Shown in pieces: positions 59,232-64,000 of a DNA stretch of 64,000 nucleotides. The position numbers and the translations under genes are program-made. Position 1 is the first letter of the stretch, and each line of letters starts with the position of its first letter. Source of the stretch: Parus major (Eukaryota; Chordata; Aves; Passeriformes; Paridae); assembly GCF_001522545.3 (NCBI RefSeq), contig NC_031792.1, positions 2,005,500 through 2,069,499 of the forward strand. Direction: 5' to 3'. Under the pieces are notes generated by a model that was not told the origin of the DNA, did no database searches, and worked only from the letters and a program-made list of their open reading frames with translations.

Positions 59232-60410
59232 ACCTGCACGAGATACAGGGTATCCTGCACTGAACCCATTCCCCGAGTCCACTTCCAAGGAGATCCTTCC
59301 CTGGGTGGGATCCAGGGCACCCTGCAGCCCCCGGGGTGAGGATGGCCCTGCCTCCCCCAGGCATTGACATTCCCTGCACACGCTGCTCCTGCCTCCCCTG
59401 CTTTATGGCTGTGATTTACTGACGTCACAGGCGCAGCATCACGGAATTGAATTTACGGGAGGCTGAATTTATGATTAGAGAAATTAACCCTTCGCCACTC
59501 TGGGCCTCCCCCAGCCCCTTCAGTGTGCACCTCGCTCTGCTCTGCTGTGCTCTGACAGAGACACCCGAATTCCTGCAGGATAACTGCTCCCCTGGAATGA
59601 AGGGAGCAGGGAAAGGCTTCTGTGGGAATCTGGGCATCCAAAGTTCCTGGGCTCTGTCCACAGACCTGCAAGCTGGCACTGCAGCCGCTCCATCAGGCTC
59701 CTGTCTGCTCGTTCCATGTTAACAGTCCTCTCCATAATGATGTATTCCCACTTCTGGGTGATTTCCAAAGCATTCCCAGCAGGTATTTCTCAGCCTCACC
59801 ATCCCCTGCCCCTCCCCTCCGAATTTTGCCCTCTCTCCAGCTGAATTATTGGATAAACTGCAAGACACAGAAGCCAAACAAAGAAGGAAGGGGAGCAGAA
59901 ACGAGAGACAATTTACAGGTCACAAGCCAAACTCGCTACGGGACGCAGCTCCGTGGCTGAGTTTGTGGCTGAGGGGTGTTGGAATGTCTCCATCCTCAGG
60001 AGCTAATTTGGGACATCCTCTGCTCCCTGCCTGGGGAGGAAATGGCTCCTGTACAGCAGGCACTTGTCTGTGACAGATCTCTTGTAAACAGCATAATAGC
60101 TCCGTGTCAGACACACCGAAGACATCTTTATCAGGGGCTCTGCCAAAGCCCCAGGGGAAGCTGGAGGACAGAGCGTGGTCAGCGGGGATTTTTCAGGCAC
60201 AGGCTGGCTGAGATTCCGGCTGCAGAGAGCCCTGGCCGAGCCAAAGGCTGGGGCAGAGCTGGCTGTTAATAAAAGAGGGAGGTCTCTGTTGTACCTGCAG
60301 CATCACACAGCAGAGCAGCTTCGCTCAGGCACGAAAGGAAAGATGATATCAAAACTGGTAGGAGAGCAGGATGGAGAGAGGATTTCCTGCTCTGGGGGAA
60401 GGTCAAAGCC

Positions 60411-60426
60411 TTTTTTTTTTTTTTTT
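60411..60426 (+). repeat. Poly(T) run, T16
   Basis: Sixteen T in a row. It is followed by CCAAAATAAAAATCC with no recognisable retroelement body on either side. Confidence 0.95.
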
Positions 60427-60805
60427 CCAAAATAAAAATCCTGGCGTTTTTCATCAATCATCAAAACCCATTTTTATCTGGGCTTCGTCACAATGATTCA
60501 TTTGGGCCTTTTAATATTTTTTTTCCTACTCCTGTACATGTATTCACCACCCTTCCCTTCATACCTACAGTCCCCAAAATCCGAGTTTCAAATCTGGAAC
60601 GAAAGAGCTGCTGTGTTTCTTTTTCTCTGGGATTGCTGTTGAGTGAGGGGCATCTGTCTTGCCTTCAAATGAACCTTTTGGGATTTCTCTTTCTGCTGGA
60701 GCCTGAAACCAGAACAATTTCTGTGGGCATCAGCGTTCCTCTGGTGATGTGATTTTTTTCCCTCTCCTTTCAGCCTCTGAAAACCCACACTCCTGTGTCT
60801 GTGAG

Positions 60806-60864
60806 TCCATCCATCCATCCATCCATCCATCCATCCATCCATCCATCCATCCATCCATCCATCC
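60806..60864 (+). repeat. Microsatellite (TCCA)n, nearly 15 units
   Basis: A perfect TCCA array of 59 bases. It is the reverse complement of the ATGG motif expanded in the 54.7-kb minisatellite. Confidence 0.97.
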
Positions 60865-62917
60865 CATTCCCATCCTTCCCTGTGTTCCAGACCAGCCCCT
60901 GGCTACCCTGACACGTTCTGAGCTGCAGAAATCCTGCTCGAGGTGGAGAAACTGCAGCAGCAGAAGGAGCCTTTACAGCAAATAGTCTGTTTATTGATAT
61001 TTTATTACGCTGTTTAGCAGGACCCTGGTGCCTGTAATAAAGCATTAAGGAAGTGTAGCAGCACATTCTCATTGATCCCTTTCAGTGCTGTGATATTTCT
61101 GGGAGGACCAGGGACAAAGAAAAGGAATAATTTTGCTCCCCTCCCCTGTGCTGAGCTGCTGATGGCAAAATGCCCTGGGAGCCTGAGGATTAGTTAGATT
61201 TAATGTGACCCCCAACTGAATAATCACAAACCACATGGTAAATTTGGGAAGCTTTGGGGGTTTTTGATCTGTAGAACTGCACAGTGAGGGAACTGGAGAA
61301 ATCCATGGTGAGTCAGGAGAGCTCAGATCTGCCCAGCCTGGCATTTCCTGGCTGAGGATGGAAATGTTCTGGGATGGTCCAGATGAGCTGGAAATCCCTC
61401 AGTGTGACAGAAAGGTTGGAGGTGTTGTCTGCTCTGGGGGTTTCAGCACAGGGAACAACCCCCTGAGCTCTGTGCCTGGCAGGCACCTGTCCCCTGAGAA
61501 CACTGGAATTTATCTGGCACCAAAACTGGGAAAGAAACTCCTAGGTTAAAGCTCAAGGAAAGCTTTAATGTATCCAATCTTGTTTTTGAGACCTCCCTTC
61601 TCCTCCTGGGCTGTGCTTTAAGAGCAGAACCTGCTCCCAGGTGAGCTCGAAAGGGCAGCTTTTACTCCTGCATCCCTCCTGGAGCTGCTGGTTCTCACCC
61701 CTGGGAAGAGCTCGGAGCCTCTGGCTCTGCCGCCATCCTTATGCAGGCACATAATTCAGTCTGGAATGGAGGTTTTATTCTTGTAAACATTGTATTTATT
61801 ATTAAAAGAATACATATATATAGGCTGGCGAATTCATATTGCACCAAAAAAAAAGTCATAAAGCTCCCACTAAAGAGGCAGGAAAATGCTGTGAGGAGAA
61901 CAAAGCAGGAATTCATCACTGGGTTTGGGCAATCTCAAAGCCAGGCATGGCATTGTAAATAAAATACACAGCACTCCTTTCACCACAAATGTACCCTCAA
62001 TCAGGGGAAAAAATACAAATAATTTGAGGTCTGATCCGCTCCTCAATCAGGATGTGACTTATGTTCAGGAATCAGAGAGATAAAAAATGGGGGCAATTTC
62101 TAAATCACTCCAGTCTCCAAATGCTGGGTCTTCAGCTGCTGTTGGAGGGAGGAGCTTTGGGAATGAGCAGAGGAATTTGGAATGCCTCAAATTTTGAGGT
62201 TTAATCCCTTAATTCTTAAATTCCAGCGCCCCAAAAAAAGGAAGGCAGCCAATATTGCTCATCTTTTCTGTACAATTTTACCGAGTTCCCCACACAAACC
62301 CTTTTACCTTTATGGGATGATTCAACTCTTGCCCTGCTTGGTACAGGCTGAAAAACTCCAGGATGAGTTTAAACCAAGAATTTCATGCCTGAGGTCCTTT
62401 TAAAGGATCTTTCAGAGGGATTAAGGAAAGCAAAGCTCACTAATATCAGGCTTTAATTTGCCACGCTGGCTCCACGCTGCCGCTGGTGGATTTGTGGGGT
62501 CTGCAAATGAAGGTGAAAGCTTTGTAGCCACTAAAAGCACGGTGGCAGTGACTTGTGGAGATCCTGGCAGGGTGTAAAATCCCTGGATGTGGGAATTTCA
62601 GCCCTGTTTTAAAATACTGACCAGACAGAACCCGGCCCTGTGAGCCAGAACCTCCCAACAATGCCGCAATGCAGAATTATTCGATGTTTTAATGCATCTG
62701 ATACAGTTTCAGAGCTATTTAAGTCCAGCTTAACTTGTTCTTGATCCCTTAATTGTACCATTAGGAGCATTTCCAAATCAGTTCTGTAAAATATCTCACT
62801 CCTGAGTTTGAGGAGAGCCATTATCCAAGTTTTGATCCATTTCCCTGATAAGAGTGATTAAGTTTTGTGAGGCACTGCTTCCTGGGGATGCTGAGGAGGT
62901 CGGAGAGAGTCTGTGCC

Positions 62918-62974
62918 TTTGGGTGACAATCTCTTTGGGTGACAATCTCTTTGGGTGACAATCTCTTCAGGTGA
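62918..62974 (+). repeat. 16-bp tandem repeat, 3 exact copies plus a partial
   Basis: TTTGGGTGACAATCTC is repeated exactly at 62918, 62934 and 62950, then a diverged partial copy (TTCAGGTGACATCC) follows. Confidence 0.95.
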
Positions 62975-63650
62975 CATCCAGGTGTTGCTGTGGTTTGAAC
63001 ACTCCGGGGGTGCTTTGGTGGCTGTACCAGCCCGGTGTGGCACATCCACAGTTACCAGTGGGGGTAACTCATGCGTTGTATGGGAAATATTGGGGGTTTT
63101 ATCTAAATTGCCGCGGCTTGGGGCGCTGTGCAGGCACCCCGAGGGTGAGGATGAGCGGCAGGAATGTCATTGCATCCCTCGTACAGCTGGGGGCTCCGAG
63201 GCACGGCAGCACCGTCAGCTCTGCCCTGCTGACCGCATCCTCTCCCATCCCTGCACCTTCTCCTGCTCCCCATCAGCCGCCACTCCTGGAGAAAATTCCG
63301 AGGATTCAGCAGAGGGAAAAATTAAAATAACAAGTAAAAAAGAGGAAAAACGCTCTTGCAGACTCCATTGCGGGTTGTATTTAATTTTGAATCCAGTGTA
63401 GATCCCGGTGTGCACAGATAACAAACTCCAGCCTGGAAAGAGTCTCCAAATCTGATGGACTCCACAAACCGGGAGCACAGCATCCTCTGTCTGCCAGAGA
63501 ATTTCAGATTTATGCCATTTCCTGCTTTCCAGCAGCCGCTGTGTCCTCACCCAGGAGGAGCAGCTGAGGTCAGCCCAAGCTCATTACTCTGCCAGGAGTT
63601 TATGATTTCTTTGTTATGGATGTTCAATACTGATTGATTTAAAAATAAAC

Positions 63651-63676
63651 TTTTTTTTTTTTTTTTGGGGGGGGGG
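63651..63676 (+). repeat. T16 followed directly by G10
   Basis: Sixteen T then ten G with a clean border. This is an error-prone homopolymer junction, and exact lengths should not be trusted. Confidence 0.9.
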
Positions 63677-64000
63677 TGTGCAATTTAATAAATTCACTTT
63701 ATTGTTTGGGCTTTGATGTTATTTTCCATGTGATCAGCATAAAGCTTTTCCCTTGATTCCCCCACCACTGGATTTTACACCTTGAAGCCCTTCTCTCCCC
63801 CTCCCCTGATTAAAAGCTGGGCATGGACTAGAGCTCAGCTCAGGCTCAGGTCTAGGGGCCAATTTTGAAGTTGTAATCCAGGAATTCAGCCAGCCCAACT
63901 CATTTTTTAACCCAAGCCTGTATTTTCCCAGGTATTTTTGGTTAGAATCAATGAATTTCAAGTCTTTTTTAATGAGGATTAACAGATGGGAAATTTCAAG

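Larger units (their letters stand above)
54288..64000. other. Distal upstream flank, no gene recognised
   Basis: No exon, RNA gene or mobile-element coding region was recognised. The named contents are the nested minisatellite and CpG-rich patch at 54.7-55.3 kb, a duplicated 28-mer at 56.9 kb, a TCCA array at 60.8 kb, homopolymers at 60.4 and 63.65 kb, and a 16-bp tandem repeat at 62.9 kb. The remainder is unremarkable unique sequence. Confidence 0.7.

Noticed and set aside
54714..60864. Tandem arrays that could be mistaken for a CRISPR array
   Set aside because: The units are contiguous and have no unique spacers. There are no cas genes, and the sequence is vertebrate.

Overview
The window is vertebrate nuclear DNA, almost certainly from a bird. 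At least eight dispersed copies of the 3' end of CR1, the main LINE family of birds and other sauropsids, are visible. The one gene is intron-rich and split into short exons with canonical GT/AG borders. No microbial, phage or CRISPR signal is present. A songbird is plausible, but I cannot prove it from this sequence.

The gene is NECTIN1 (PVRL1, nectin-1), on the minus strand. Its first four coding exons are present: exon 1 (42132-42213, signal peptide), exon 2 (2865-3215, Ig V domain), exon 3 (1808-2110, first C2-type Ig domain) and exon 4 (1230-1347, start of the second C2-type Ig domain). All splice phases agree (1, 1, 1, then 2) and the exons join into an open frame of 284 complete codons. 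The rest of the third Ig domain, the transmembrane helix and the afadin-binding tail must lie beyond the left edge. Intron 1 spans about 38.9 kb, while introns 2 and 3 are 754 and 459 bp. The promoter and 5' UTR region is interrupted by an 815-bp run of N (42318-43132) inside a CpG-rich block.

Layout: 1-1229, part of intron 4. 1230-3215, a compact cluster of exons 4, 3 and 2; intron 3 carries a long purine/pyrimidine strand-asymmetric tract. 3216-42131, intron 1, with CR1 fragments, simple repeats, a CpG-rich patch followed by a degenerate tandem repeat near 24-25 kb, an array of evenly spaced CACCTG E-boxes near 28.9 kb, and several AT-rich stretches that look like regulatory elements. 41640-43420, the CpG island around exon 1, with the gap. 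43421-64000, upstream flanking DNA with no recognisable gene. This flank holds several micro- and minisatellites: a TCATCCC heptamer array, a 24-bp minisatellite with an ATGG expansion inside it, and a TCCA array. It also holds a second CpG-rich patch at about 55 kb and an AT-rich island at 53.6 kb.

I found no previously undescribed multi-gene system. The points most worth a second look are regulatory or structural: the 21-bp-phased E-boxes, the candidate intronic CpG island, the nested minisatellite, and the missing promoter sequence.
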